64,000 nt of DNA from Homalodisca vitripennis (GCF_021130785.1 NC_060212.1:147337501-147401500); one strand, 5' to 3'. Shown: positions 33,994 through 47,289, counted from the stretch's first letter. The notes: a model not told the origin generated them from the letters alone. A program made the numbers and translations.

Positions 33994-36900
33994 TCCTCTC
34001 CGTAGTGTAACATTTGGACCGAAGAGTCTTTAACAAGAGTTGTTAACTAGCGTCTTTAACATACTGTGACTAGATGGATTAAATTTGGTGTATTTTCGAC
34101 AAACGTTCTTTTCTATCTCTATTTATCAAATCCGTTCCCTGATTCTTGAAAAAGATACACTCACCAACTCACCCATTAATGATTTTCAGGAATGTTTGGT
34201 ATGTGGTACGCAGTAATGAGTATATTTACTGGATGAGGAAACTTGCTCCCGTATTTGTAAAACAGCATTTATTACATCCAAGAAACCTGACCTTCATTAA
34301 AGTGCGCCTGTCTGTCCTCAGGCAATGAAAAATTTTTGTCACAGGGCGATGAAAAAGGCGGACATTTAAAAAGAGATAAACGTGTTGTGTCGTCCCATAG
34401 AAACCAGTAATGGATCGGGATCCTTGAGCTTGTCAGTAGTTAACGGCAACTATGTTACAAAATAGCAGTATTCACATAAGTGTTTTAAATTCAAAAGAAA
34501 GAAGGAAGTTATTTTAATGTAGTAGTCAACATAATATATGATTTTATAAATTTAAAAATGTTCTTAATTACCTCAAAAATGGTGGTGATTTAAAATATAA
34601 GATGAACATTTTAATATACAACAAGTTTATGAAAAACCAATTAGATGCGCCACTTAAATATCAGAGTTACATGTTTAAATTATGTTGTTAACGAAGGAAG
34701 GATCGTGATGGAACCCAAAATGGAAAATTTCAGGAAAATTAATTTTTACTACTACTAATATCTGTGTGTTATTAATCGGGTGTTATTGTATTTGCCCTTA
34801 TGTATAAGTATGATCAAATTAATATTAAAAGCGTTCAAATTTTCCGGAAGTTTTATTGGGAGATCCTCTGATTTCATAAGTTTTCCATAACAGAAAAGTA
34901 TTTTCCTTTGAATTTCATAATAAATCAGCTCTTATTTCAACAAAAATAAGCCTTATTTACTATGAAATAATTATGCAAACGCACTTTTTTGTAACTATAA
35001 CTATAGTTAGTTCTAATACGAGAGCGCTAGTAACTCGAGCAATACGGAAGATAAATGGAGCTTGGTCCATTGTTATCTTCCATTATCTGAAACCATCGCT
35101 CAAAATATTATGTCCACTACATTAGCTCTATTATATCCCAATTTGAACGAGATATCGTAATAACCTCATAATTTCTAAATAGGGTGTACTTATAGCTATA
35201 CACCTATGTCATATAGCACAAAGACTTTTCATTGTAGGTTTTGAACTGGATGTTTTGATCTGTTAATATGGAGAAATATTACTAACACCTGTTGAGATCT
35301 ATTAATATAACATTCAAATCGATGGAAGAAATTTTGAACTCATGATCCTTCCTCCACCTCCTCGATGTAGGACTTCAATTTATAAACCTTTCCACTCTAT
35401 TTACCTTATTATTTCTATCAGTTATTTTTCTATCTTTTTTTATTTTTATCGTCTTCAAATTTTCAGTACCACATCTTCTACTCACTATATCTTTGCCATT
35501 AAATATAGTTTCTATTCGACTTAATAAAATACTGATTAATGACCATATTACTACCATTTCCTAGTTTATCATTTTGTAAGTTTTTACCTCAGTTTAATGT
35601 TTTCTTCGTAGGAATGATACATTTTCTCTTTAATATAAAGGATTTGCACGTTATGTGCTGCGTCTGATTCCCTTTTTTTTATCTCAGCAGTTCTTGTTTA
35701 AATTGATTCTTGGATAATTAGCATATATGTAACTTGAAGCTTGACCGCCATCAAAAAAATGACGAAGTCAATGAGTTGTTGGGATGTTTGATACTCAATT
35801 GCACAAACTCATTTGGATTATATGAGCAAAATTTGGAATGCAAATTACGTACGTGTCAGATTCAAACATATGCCTTTTTATTCCAAAATATCACCCAAAA
35901 ATACGTTTAAATGTAATTTAAAGAAAATGTATTTACACTAAAGGTAGGCAATACTTTTTAAAGCTGATCGATTCACAGAAATTAATTGCCACGCAATATT
36001 GCACTATTTTGATTTTGCAAGAATAAATATCAGCAGTCATAATATGATGGAAATATTAATGACAAGTAGTGCTATCTGACCGTTTTCATAAATGGCAATT
36101 ATTGTTCAAACCGAGTATTTTATTCTAAACCTTTACTTAAATAATGAACAATTAATTGTAAATTTAACGTGAAGGGTAGTCGAATGTGGATTCTTTTGAC
36201 TTTTCCCACACATTTAAATTAGCTGAAGGACCAAAAACTAAAGGACAGATAAACTCCAACAAGATTCAAGACATTATTTCCTCCATAACTGCAAATTGAG
36301 GAAACATTCGAGCGCTGTGAGTCCTTGACTACATAAAATGGAATCACAAAACAATACAATAGGCTCTAAATGCAGTTTTTTTATAACATAAAATCTTCGA
36401 ATCAACATTACCTCCGTTTTCACTGATGAGGTATACTATACCCATAAATTGTGGTTCGATTCCCATACTGAATAAGGGGAAATAGGAAGATATAGCAAAA
36501 AGAGGTTGGATAACACGTGCATATACTGTACTGTATTTACAGATATTTATACATTCGAAAACCGATGGTTGAGCGACTAGGCAGCAAGCCCGCAAAGTAG
36601 GCATACAGTTTATTCAAGGGACTTAAATGAGTATATATTATGAGTATATTGGAACATTATGAAAATTTCATGATTTATGATGGCGTATGTTTGTCCACCA
36701 CACATTATATCTAAAGCCATTTGACGTACCGTTAAAAATACTTCGAATATAGTTCCGTTGAATCGTAATAGTTCTATTGAAGGATAAAGCGCAACCAGAA
36801 TTTAGTATTTTGTTGTTCCATCTCTTATTCTCTAAGTGGAATACAGTGATGAAAGTAAGGGCTTCTCGAGAGTAGTAGGCTTCTCAGTCCAACGTATATA

Positions 36901-38719
36901 CATGTAAACTTTATCTAAAATATTACATTGGAAAAGCAATCATTCTAAAAAAAAGAATAACTAATCGGTAGTTTGATACTGTTTACCGAAATTCTGAAAG
37001 ACGACCATCTGCACATAAAATTCAACATAAGCAAAACAATTTGGAAAATTACTACAATCTTAAAAGAATGTATCATTAAGAACCAAAGCCTGAACATATT
37101 TTATATGTAATAACTTTAAGGCATGTTGAAATAATATAATTTTTAAATCTAGGTAGTTTTCATATAAGATAAAAAATTAATAAATATTCTTCATCGCAGC
37201 TAATTTCATAATTACAACATTAATTTTGGTAATTATTATCTATAGAGTTCAGTTCTGTTTCTTTTTCCATGGAAAATGTTGTGGATATTTCTCTAATCTC
37301 TTTGAAATCGCCTTTTCTATTTTACAGATGACGTTTAATATAAGCCATAGTAATAGATAAAGTAGGCTTTAGTTTTATGTTCAAAATAGGTCAGAGAATT
37401 CTAATGTAGAATCAGTGAGCTGTTTCAGTGTACTTTCGACCTATGTAACCCCCCCCCCTGCTTCTACGATGGTGTGTCTGTCTGTCATCGCGTGGTCTGT
37501 CTGTCTAATTTTCCGGTAGTTTCCCTTGGACTTTGACTCACCACTTTTACCATCGGAATCTTTCTGAGCATAACCCACTCCGGTAGTGGTAACTCGGCAG
37601 AGGTTTCGTCCTTTGTCTTCTCTTTGTAATATTAGTCTCGCCTTGGAACTCGCCGCGTTACGAAGAAGCGATCTTGTTTTCTCTACATCAAGGTTCGTGT
37701 GTATTGAGCGTTGTTGGAGTAGTGTCACATTTTTGTCTCGTGTGAGATGAATTCCCTCAAAATTTACATCCTACAGTTAGTTTTACTGAGCGTTTGATAT
37801 AACAAAAACGTCAATATGTTTCACATTTATCCCTTATAAATACTAATGTTAACATCTGTGGCTACAGAACATGTTTAACACTGTACCACGAGTCATGTAC
37901 CGTCTTTAGGACAGCCTAAGTAGTAGTAAGCTGCGTCAACCACAGTGTTGAACTTAGTAGTTAGTTGTAAAACGTGTGGGTAAATGGAATGGGTTTTAAC
38001 AGTTAATTTCGTCATTTCTATACTGAACACTTTGATTTCCATGAAAACGTGTCTAGAAGATGTAATTAAACATTCACCGCCGAATGAGATGTATATTTTT
38101 AGTTTTTGTATATATTTAACTGCCATTCTTGTCTAAACAATGTTGTAAAGTGTTGGATGATAAGAAACTTTGTGGTGTTGCACGATCAAAGAGGTGCAAG
38201 TTGGAACCCTGAGATCCCAGCGGCTCGCATTTCATCTCCAACACTTTACAGTTGTTGGAACCACATATCACCATGATACTGGTATTGTGCAACATGGTTT
38301 ACTTTTAACGACCAATAATGTAGTTTTGTGTTTACTTAATTGCTCACTTGATTCTTTTCCGCGGTTGGATGTAGAAGCATGCTGCCGATTTTCCTTGCCC
38401 GATTATTTATTAACTCGTATTAACTGCCTACCAAGGACAGAGATAGGAAGAGTGCTATTGTTTCTTGGTATTATTTGAAAGCATTTATTATGATGTATAA
38501 ATTGTAAATTGCATTAAATCATTCAAAAGAAAAAAAGCAAAGAGAACATAAAAAATGTACGTAATTTTTTGCAGTTCAAGCTTTAATCCTTAGTAAAGCT
38601 TTAAAAAAACTCAGAAAAACTATGTAAGGCTATATGACGGTTATTGACGGTTGAACTGTTTTAAATCTATCTTAATTTCTATAGTAAGCCTTTTTGTAAT
38701 GATGTATTACTTCCGAATA
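33994..38719 (+). repeat. Segmental duplication, copy 1 (at least 4.7 kb)
   Basis: Matches 58334-64000 in the same orientation from TCCTCTCCGTAGTGTAACAT to the point where the window ends in copy 2, so the true right limit lies further on. By eye identity is high, with scattered substitutions and small indels. Copy 1 has ~38 bp near 35390-35430 that copy 2 lacks, between CTAT words. No domain is recognisable. Frames such as 37441-37728 (minus, 95 codons, starting MTLLQQRSIHTNLDVEK) and 38170-38478 (plus, 102 codons) are partly kept in copy 2 but broken by frameshifts, which argues against coding. Confidence 0.92.
38144..38250. other. Stem-loop with 13-bp perfect stem, kept in both duplicates
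   Basis: TGTAAAGTGTTGG (38144-38156) pairs with CCAACACTTTACA (38238-38250); ATGA/TCAT can extend the stem with a bulge. The counterpart is 63425-63531. The loop is ~80 nt, too long for a usual microRNA precursor without further inner pairing. Meaning unknown. Confidence 0.5.
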
Positions 38720-39707
38720 TTCCCGTATTTTCAACTAGTGCACTGTATATGTATTTTAAAGACATTTGTAAGGAGTATATAACAATATTATATTATACAT
38801 GAAAAATAAATATGGTTTTAAATTTTGATCCTAACGGTTCAAAAATTACCATGAATGCTAAATACATGAACTTAAGAGGCAGAATTAGACGGACCTTCAG
38901 TCCTACAGATTCATTTATTTGTCTTATAATAACAATTGATCAGTTAGTGCTGTTGCACTTATGCGTGTTACAACGCTTTGGTATAATCTGTTTCTAAGGA
39001 GATTGTAAGTAAGTGTTAGATTAAAAATATATAAACAATATGTTCACTATATGAAGGGAACAGATTGCACACCGCAATAAATATCCAACAAAACGATGGG
39101 ATAGTTTATTTCCACCCTATACAAGAAAAAGACTGTTTGTAAGCGATTGATTTAGTATGCATGATTGTAATAATCATTAAATTTTAACTTTATATTTATT
39201 TATATTAATTTTAATTACACAAATTTTAATATGTATAATTTTAATATTTACACTCAAAATTTCATAATAACAATATGATATAAATTTGACTATAGGATTA
39301 AATTTGTAGGATTTAAATTTTACTATAATTTTCCTATATGTTCATGACTATAGGACATATTTTTGAGAAAAATAAGGCAGATTTTAAAACTTACTCTAAT
39401 AAGGACAGTATATTTAAATAACTGTCTTTTTATTTATATAACTTGTCTGCTTCTAATATAGTTACTGACCTTATTGTAAAAATATATAATATCTTAGTGT
39501 TATTTATATTTCATTAATCATGCTTTCCTCGAAAGTACTAAAATTTTTGTAATTTATATTATATACATTAATACAACAATATGCCCACAAAGACTACTAG
39601 TCAGAAAATCCATTAAAGTTGAGAAGAAATCCATCTCTTATCTACTAACGGTCTACCAGTTTTGTGTGTTCTAAGGGTATTTATTTTTAAAACTGGGTTT
39701 AGAATAT
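38720..39707. other. AT-rich DNA, nothing recognised
   Basis: Part of this may belong to the segmental duplication, whose second copy is cut by the window end. The short frame at 38812-38997 has no recognisable content. Confidence 0.5.
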
Positions 39708-39724
39708 TCAAATCAAATCAAATC
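39708..39724 (-). repeat. GATTT-repeat 3' tail of the LINE
   Basis: Plus strand TCAAATCAAATCAAATC, that is (GATTT)3 at the 3' end of the minus-strand element, right after its AATAAA-like signal. Confidence 0.75.
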
Positions 39725-39839
39725 TTTATTCACATATACATTGAGTACAGCGATTGTGTCATTTGAATGACAATTGTTAAGTTCGAATTAGGTAAAAAGT
39801 ATGTACAGTAAGAGTTACAGAATTCGTCATTATTCATCT

Positions 39840-42800
39840 TCATTGCTGAGTTCTCCAATCCAAAAACTCCTGGACTGTGTATATTGTTCGTTCCAGCAGC
39901 CAGTCCATGAGTCTTCTCTTCAGATTCTTCTCAGGGATTCTCTTCATTTCTTCTGGCAGACAGTTATAGAAGGCAGCTCCTCGATAAGATGGTTTCTTCT
40001 CGAATAGACAGAGATGATGAGTGTCAAGTGCGAAGTTGTGCCTATGCCTTGTGTTGTATGTGTGGTGGTCTCCTAATCTGGCTCGGCCTATTTTTACTGC
40101 ATGCATTACTGTTTCAAGAATATAGAGTGCAGTAACTGTCAAGATCCTGAGCTCCTTGAAGGCTTCTCTACATGTCTCTTGCGGTCTTAGTCCTTTCAGT
40201 GTTCTTATGGCTCTTTTCTGAATTACCAATACTCTTTGGAGGGCTTGAAGCGCTTGTCCCACCCCAGGCCACTAAACCATATCTTAGGTGGGTTTCAAAT
40301 AAAGAGTAGTAGGCTATGATGGCTGTTCTGTTATCACTGACCTGCTTTAGCCTTCGTATAGCATAGAGACCCATGTTCAGTTTTTTACAAAGTTGGGTCA
40401 CATGAGGTGTCCATGAGAGATTGTTGTCAAGGACTATGCCTAGATATTTATTTGAGTTTAGTGTTGTTAATTCTGGAAGGCCTTGGTAGTCATTGGGAAG
40501 TGATGTGTATATCAGTTGATAGGTTTTATTTTCATTCAGGACCAGATCATTTTGAAGGCAGTACTGTTTTGCCATGCTGTATGCCACATAGGAGTTTATT
40601 TCAAGCTCTTGTCGATTTTTGGTGGCAACAAGTAGTGCTGTGTCATCAGCAAACATCACTGTCTCACAAAACTCTGAAAGGTAACTTGGAAAAATCATTG
40701 GTGAGGAGTATATATAAAGTACAGGGCCAAGGACAGATCCTTGTGGCACTCCTCTCTTTTCATTGGGAGGGTTTCAGATTTTACTGTGAGAAGGGTGTTT
40801 GTTATCCTTGTAGCTGAGCTCAACCAATTGTTTCCTATCGCTGAGATAACTTGTGAACCAGCTGGCTTCTTTTCCAATTATCCCAAGTGCCTCTTGAGCT
40901 TTCCAATTAACAGGTTGTGGTCCAGGCAGTCGAATGCCTTGCTGAAATCGAGCATGACACTTGTTGCAACACATCCCTGGTCTAGTTTATCAATAATGTA
41001 CTCAATTAGTTGTACTTCTGCAGTTGTTGTTGATCTGTTCTTGATAAATCCATGTTGTCTAGAGGTCAGGAGGTTGTGTTGCTGCAGATGTGCTATAAGT
41101 CTGTTCAATATTACTCGCTCTAGGATCTTAGAAAAATTCGATATCAGAGATATTGGCCGATAGTTAACAGCGTCATTGATTTGGCCACTTTTGTACTTGG
41201 GATAGACTTTAGCCACTTTTAGATTGTTAGGGAAAATTCCTTCGTCCAGAGATTTGTTTTATAAGAGTTGTCAGTGGGGTTAAAAGTTCACTTTTACAAT
41301 GTTTAATTAGCTTTGAAGAAATGTCGTCCTCTCCAGCAGATGTTTTAGCTTTCATGGAGTCAATAATTGTTCCTATTTCTTCTTCAGTAGTGTTGTGGTG
41401 CTGCAAGTTAGTAACAAAGTGAGCCTAAATAACATTTGCTGGTGTAGGATTTTGATTCAGTGTTCTATTTTTGTCAAGTGTCTTCTCTGCTATTCTGGAA
41501 AAATTGATTTAAAGCATTGGCAATGTTATTGGGGAGAATCGTGTAATTCACCTTCAACAATGAAACTTGCTGGAATTATGGTTGTGGTGTTTTGTTTTCT
41601 TTCAGAGTTGATTTACCCTCCAGACAGCTTTTGATTTATTGTCAGGCCTGCTCTATGAATTCCGCATTTTGCTTCTTCTTAAGTTCTTTTAGCTTAAGAT
41701 CATACATCTTCTTCCTAGTTGCTGTTTCCCTTTTATCATTTACATCTCCAGTAAAGTATTTCTATGTTCAAGGCTTCCAAATATGACTTTCGTAGTGTCT
41801 CACTTTCAGTATCCCATACTCTTTTTGCGTGATTGGTTTTTTTTTTTAATTAAAAGTTTTATGTGGGCAAGATATGTCCATCGCGTATTTCATAACGCTG
41901 TTAAAGGCTGAAAAAGCTGTTTCTGTGTCAGTTTTTTGAGTAATTTGTGACCAGTCTTGGGAGGCTAGGATTTTCCTCACTTCCTCTATTGTATTGTGAT
42001 TGATTAGTCTTTTTTTGGATTTTGCTGTATTGTCATTTTGTAAGTCTGTCTTGATGTAGCAGATTTGTGCTGTGTGGTCAGATAGTCCTGAGCTGATTAC
42101 TTCATATGATAGATGGTCCCTCGTTCAGATTTGTACAGATACAATCAATAGATGTCTGGCTATGATGTGTAATTCGTGTGTGGGAGGCAGTTCTAGTCTT
42201 TTTATGTTGTATCCTTCTAGGGCATCTGTCAAGGTTTGGTTGTCATTATTGTTCGTCAAGTTGTCCACATTAATATCACCCATTAATGACTATTGGATTG
42301 TTTATACAGTGTATTTTGTCCAGTTCAGCTGATAATGCATCCAGTGAGTTTTCTAGCCTCCTGTGTGGTGATCTGTAGATTCCCATTAAGTAAAAGTTGG
42401 ATTTTCTAAATGTTATCTTTAGTAAAATGGCTTCACACGATAGCTCAGATGATATGTCAGAGATGGATACTATGCTGATTTGTATTTTTTAGTTTTAAAG
42501 CTAACAAATACAGCAACTCCTCCCTTCCTGTGGTTGAGTTCTGGAGAAGCCTCCGATGAATTCGTATTCAGGTATCCTGGTGTTCTTCAAGTGATCACTA
42601 TTTAGCCCATGTTCTGTTAGAATTATTATGTGTGGATTGAACTTGTGGAGGAAGTGTGTCAGTCTTTCTATTTTGTTTTTTAGGCCATCTATATTTTGGT
42701 GAGCTATTGAGATTGATCCTGGGTTTTTTTGTTTCATTCCATTATATTCTCTTGTCGTGTTCCTTCCTCTAAAAAAAGTGTTCTCTGTGCAAGTTGTTGG

Positions 42801-42866
42801 ACTGTTGACTGTGGAAGCAGTTGTGATTTGCAGGGAGTACGATACTGTCGGGCAAACTGTCGTCAA
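39840..42866 (-). pseudogene. LINE ORF2: APE endonuclease plus reverse transcriptase, frameshifted
   Basis: The endonuclease starts SISIAHQNIDGLKNKIERLT and IIILTEHGL (42.75-42.6 kb); after a frameshift RKGGVAVFVS and later YRSPHRRLENSLDALSAE and INVDNLTNN follow (to ~42.1 kb). The RT begins with TTEEEIGTIIDSMKAKTSAG (41.4 kb), then NYRPISLISNFSKILER, GFIKNRSTT, MLDFSKAFDCLDHNLL (palm, first Asp; 41.2-40.9 kb), PQGSVLGPVLY, and the catalytic MFADDTALLVA (near 40.65 kb). SNKYLGIVLDNNLSWTPHV and a thumb/C-terminal region follow to FLDWRTQQ-stop at 39840. RT and endonuclease would copy the element RNA at a nicked target site. At least four frame breaks occur (near 42.5, 41.2, 40.97-40.75 and 40.25 kb). 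Clade (CR1, Daphne-like or Jockey) cannot be fixed by eye. Confidence 0.88.
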
Positions 42867-44215
42867 AAATAGTTGTGTGCAGAGATATTTGGTTTATCTG
42901 TGATGGATCATCTGTAGTCCCAGCATAACCGTAGTGTGTCCTCATATGCTTCTTGAAGAAAGCAATATTTTTTAGAAAGAAGTCCTCATAACTTTCCTCA
43001 CTTCTCTTTAACTTTGCATTTAGAGGTGGAGAGTTTCTCAAGCTCATTTTTTGAACTTAACTTGGCTGGTTTTTCGAGCCTCTGGGCATTTGATTTTTCA
43101 GCAGCTTTTGCCACTTTAAGGGAGACACTAAAAACATTTACCTTTTTGCTTCTAACTACCTGGGGGTGTATGTTCTTTTTTGTGGTAGTTAGGTTTAATT
43201 CTTTGTACAGGGGGGTTGGCATTCCCTGACTTTTTATGCCTTTGCAGTATGCTGCTGCATCCTGTCAAAGTATTAGTCAGTTTTTCCTTGCAGGTTTGGT
43301 TGTCTCCTGAGGTCGGGGATGAGCTGTATTCTGTCAATGTATCTGGTCAGTTTTTCTTTGCAGGTTTGGCTGTCTCCTGAAGTCAGGGATGAGCTGTGTT
43401 CTATCAGTTTTTGTTGGCAGGTTTGGACTGTCTCCTGAGGTAAGGGCGTTAATAGCTGTCTCCAACCGGTCAAGTTTTGTTTTTGATGTCAGACATTCCT
43501 AATAGCAGGAAAGTGGGACTGTCAAATTACTTCAGTAGTGGGGGAGGTTTGAGTTGCGGAATTTTGAAAAAGTCTTGGTTTTTAGTGTCTTGATTTTTTA
43601 TTTTATTTTTCAGTGCAGAAATAGTTTTTCAAGCTCTGTTATTTTTCTTAACATAACCATCAATTAAATGACTTAGTTTGAGGTCATGTTCCTCGTAGAT
43701 GCTTTGCGCTTCTAGGTGAAGGTTTTTCTCTTTAGTCAGTTGAGCTTGAATGTCTGCGTTCAGCTGTAACAGGTTCTCTACTTTTATCTAGGTGTTTTCT
43801 TATCTTCATTCTCAAGTTCCTCAAATTTGTCCTCCATAATACTTAGTTTTGTCCTTAGATTGAATATTTCTTCTTTTAAGAGCTCATTTTCCTCTACTAA
43901 CGCAGACCCTATTTTTGCAGCCATTTCCAGTTCTTCTTGGACTGCTTGAGTTATCTAGTAAATTAAGACTATTTTTCAGATCTTCAATGGTGTCTGAGCT
44001 ATTTAGGGAAAGTGAGTCAGTCAATTCTTGGGTCAATAGGTGTGAATGGTTGTCTGCCAAACAGGTTTGTGCATCGCCATATTCCAATTTTTTGAGTTGA
44101 CCACTTTTTTGAGGTCCTTTTCTATGATATTCTGACATCCTGCATGATACCATTTTTTACAGAGACCAGTACATTTTATGCCGGAAAATCTGACTCCAAT
44201 ACCACAATTACACAT
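42770..44215 (-). pseudogene. LINE ORF1: PHD-type zinc finger, coiled coil, repeats; frameshifted
   Basis: The first codons read MCNCGIGVRFSGIKCTGLCK then KWYHAGC, a C-x-C...C-x4-C...H-x2-C arrangement typical of the PHD-like finger at the start of ORF1 in several CR1-type LINEs. A Ser/Asp/Leu-rich stretch follows, then a coiled-coil-like region (ELENEDK, EEIFNLRTKLS, about 43.9-43.7 kb), the tandem repeats at 43281-43450, and a basic Lys-rich part (LEKPAKLSSKNELEKLS, ~43.1 kb) ending near 42.77 kb. ORF1 proteins bind element RNA. The frame is broken repeatedly (near 44.05, 43.88, 43.47 and 43.25 kb). Confidence 0.7.
43281..43450 (-). repeat. Internal tandem repeat in LINE ORF1
   Basis: Three imperfect units starting TTTTT(C/G)(C/T)T at 43281, 43351 and 43408, each with GCAGGTTTGG and TGTCTCCTGA. 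Unit lengths are 70, 57 and about 43 bp. On the coding strand they give a repeated (T/P)SGD.QTCKEKL peptide. Confidence 0.8.
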
Positions 44216-44560
44216 GGATACTTTGTGGGCATTGTATTCTGTGAAATGAAATGAGTTAATGAGTTAGTGAAATTAAGTAATGGTAAAAATAATTAATGTA
44301 AGTATGAGGAACTGAGGCAGAACATAAAAATATTCACGGTTTAAATTAGTGGCAGTGCAATGAATAGCAAGCAGATGTCTAAGGTCAGTTACCAGCAGAC
44401 GCAGTGTCAGCAGCTGAGGTTAGTGCTCCCGGCTGCCTGACACACTTGCTCTGCTGTCTGTTTGTCCGCCACCTGGCTGATGTAGTGTTGGAAGTTGATG
44501 TGTTAACAGCAATGAGTTGGCTGTGACGTCACACTTGGTGGTTATTAGTTGTCAATGTTA
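44216..44560 (-). promoter_or_regulatory. Likely 5' untranslated/internal promoter region of the LINE
   Basis: GC-richer than its surroundings, with many CAG/CTG words (CCAGCAGACGCAGTGTCAGCAG, written here in part as CAGACGCAGTGTCAGCAG) and lying just upstream of the ORF1 start. Promoter function is inferred from position only. Confidence 0.35.
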
Positions 44561-47289
44561 AAAGTAATCAATTCTTCATGTAATAGAAATATATTAATTC
44601 TGAAAAAACTAAGATCCTTTTCTTGTATTAAGAACCATAATGTTTCAAGTGTCAAGATTAGTAGTTATGAAGTTGATATGGTGTCCAATGATCAAAATTA
44701 AACCAACTGGGTGGCAGTATGTTTAATTCAAAATCTTATCTTGCAGTTGTTGTTTCTCTTGTGCTTGTTAATAATAGTGAGACTTACAGTTGTGCGGTGT
44801 CAAGGTGAGTTGTTTAGTAGAGTTTTCTGTTGTTTTACCCACTAAAAAAACTTCACATATTTACTACCTCCAAAAATGAAATGTGATCACTTGAGAGTGT
44901 AGCTTCAAATATGAGTATTTTCTGATTTTTATGAATTTTTTAATGGCTAAAAAATGACTCACAGTAATTTCTGGTAAGTTATAGTCCGTAGGAAGTATTA
45001 TGTAGTCACTATTTTCCCACTTAAAACTAAACTTATTACTGGATCACTTTCACTGCAAGACTAGTCAGGAAGTTTTCCTGACTCGGAAAACAATTCTCGT
45101 ATTTCCAACGGATGCGACTATCTTTACTGCTGTTTAATAAACAATCACATTTGTTATGCATCAATTTTAAAGCATTCTTAAAAAACTACTTAAGTTAAAA
45201 GGGTTTTAAATTATTTGAACATCGTAGCCAAATTTATTTGGGATTGCTTTCTCCGTGGTTTTGTAGTGAACATTTAGCTCTGGAATCTAAAACATTTCTT
45301 ATTAATCAATAACTACAGAATGTTTGTACATACCTTGAGCGATGTATATAATAGTATATTTTTGGGTATTTATTACAAAAATGCCAATATTGAATAGGGA
45401 AAGATTAATTAAATATAAATGAAATTTTGTAACAATTTCAAGTAAAAAATACTATAAATCAAAGTAATAAAATCAAATTCCGATTGGAGGATATACAATC
45501 GGAAACTGTCAATGTTCAGGCCCGACTGATTTATTGACAGTCCATTCGTGTTAACTTGTTTATCCTTGACAATCCCCGGGAGGGAAACGTGCATTGTCGG
45601 ATTTGAATAACAAGCCTGCCATCGCTAGCGGCATAGCGTCAGTGGGTTCGACAATCACTCATAAACTGTTTGATTTAATTGAACTTATTTGTATTTCAAT
45701 TTCTGATTCTGCAAGGAACGCATTACTCAACTGTACTTTGTTTTCTTAAAGTTCCAGGAACATAAAACTGAAACTTGGAAGAGGAAAAATTAAATCCAAA
45801 ATTAACATTAATTTTATTATTTGGTTCGTTTAAATGTTGTTTACTAATTGGATACAAAATTTTAAACTCTGCCCTCTCAATAACGTCTGAATAATTGTCG
45901 CTAATCCATAATTTATTTAGATAAAATAAAGAAACCTTTTTATGAGTATCGCAAGTTTTTGTAATGATTTTAATAAAGTATACAAAATGTTTTATTAACT
46001 CCATCAAATTCAGGGTTTCTTCTTTACATTTTATAATTTTAGCTATATATTTCAATTAAATTTGCATAGGATAATCTCCACGATCTATAACTAATGTTAT
46101 GTAATTCCAATCAACTAATGTTTAAATTCATACAAAAATTCTGCATTCAAATGTTCATAACAAAATACTTCTCATGATCTAAGAGATTATTAAGCTTACA
46201 TAACGTCATTTTAATTGAAAGATGTAACCTTTCAGACGTGATAAGTTTAGTTGGCATGAAATAAGAAATGTACTTAGACAAATCCATAATTCGTTACTTA
46301 GTGTTCACTGATGACAATATTATGCTAGTTTGGAAAAATAAACGATGCCTTATCGTTAGACAATCAGCATGTAATGTTATCTCTTCCTAATAAAAGTCTG
46401 CAGTTTAAGCAATTATTAGAGCCAAACGTTTTTTATAAACAATTTGTATTGTTTTTTACTCCTGTTGTGTCCATGAGGGCTGCAATTATAAGGATAACGT
46501 AACGCTTGACTAATTTTAATTTTCTTATATATTTTAAGAAACTATTTAGCAATCAGATATACTTAGATATGTGTTTAATTTTACCGCAGTTTAAAGTAAC
46601 AATGCTGTATTAGGAATAACCTACATATTATATTTATGATAAAAATGATTTTAAATATTATGGTTTTATAATGCTACTATGCAAAGCTTTATAAATAATC
46701 AATAAACATGAGTAGCTATATATTTATAGTATTTGAGAAGTTATACAATGTTTTAGATATCTTTGACGTATAAAGTGTAATGTTTAGGCCCGCAGTTATA
46801 TAAATCCACTGAGGTAAAACAACCTGGGCTATTACACGGTCCGGTTTGGGGCGCTACGCGCGCTGGGAGACATTTATTGTCGGCAAAAGTGAGTTTTTGT
46901 CTGAAGATAAACACGTGGATGAGCACTTTTTTTGCACATAAAAGGCATTCTAACGTGAAACGGTTTCAAAAACTATGTTTCACTGCACACATTTAAATGC
47001 ACAAAGTCTAATACTATAAATCTAACATTTATAAAAACCCAACAACGGGATTTTTGATATCATTTGTATAAGCTCTAATTTTGGTATAAGAAGTTCTAGC
47101 CTAGAGCTTCAGGCAATTCATAGAAAAATTAATACAACTAATATATATTATGATGAACACCGTATTTGAAATACGCAATGTAGCGTCATCTCTGCCACTT
47201 TATTCTGGACCTTTATGCAGAATAATACAATGTATTATCTGTATGTAACTTTTTCTACAATAATGTGTTATAGAAAAGTTTAATGGGGA
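44561..47289. other. AT-rich DNA, no supported gene
   Basis: A 110-codon minus-strand frame (45723-46055) is the longest open stretch. It is Lys/Asn/Ile/Phe-rich as expected from base composition, and I recognise no domain. A GC-richer patch at 46.83-46.89 kb (TTTGGGGCGCTACGCGCGCT) has no clear meaning. Confidence 0.45.

Larger units (their letters stand above)
39708..44560 (-). mobile_element. Nearly full-length, decayed non-LTR retrotransposon (CR1/Jockey-type)
   Basis: On the minus strand the order is: a GC-richer 5' region (44560-44216), ORF1 with PHD-type zinc finger and coiled coil (44215 to ~42770), ORF2 with endonuclease then reverse transcriptase (42866-39840), a short 3' UTR with GAATAAAG near 39726, and a tail of GATTT repeats (39724-39708). 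This is the layout of CR1-related and Jockey-related LINEs, several of which end in short tandem repeats rather than poly-A. The 5' limit is uncertain (it may lie anywhere from 44.5 to 44.85 kb) and no target duplication was identified. Frameshifts and stops make it inactive. Confidence 0.85.

Noticed and set aside
37441..38478. 95- and 102-codon frames in the segmental duplication
   Set aside because: Both are broken by frameshifts in the second copy (62784-63002, 63451-63702), despite high nucleotide identity.
40407..43229. Plus-strand frames of 70-140 codons across the LINE
   Set aside because: They are antisense shadows of the minus-strand LINE ORFs, which carry the recognisable RT, endonuclease and zinc-finger motifs.
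45723..46055. 110-codon minus-strand frame
   Set aside because: Composition is what AT-rich random DNA gives (Lys, Asn, Ile, Phe); no domain, no neighbour, no repeat copy supports it.
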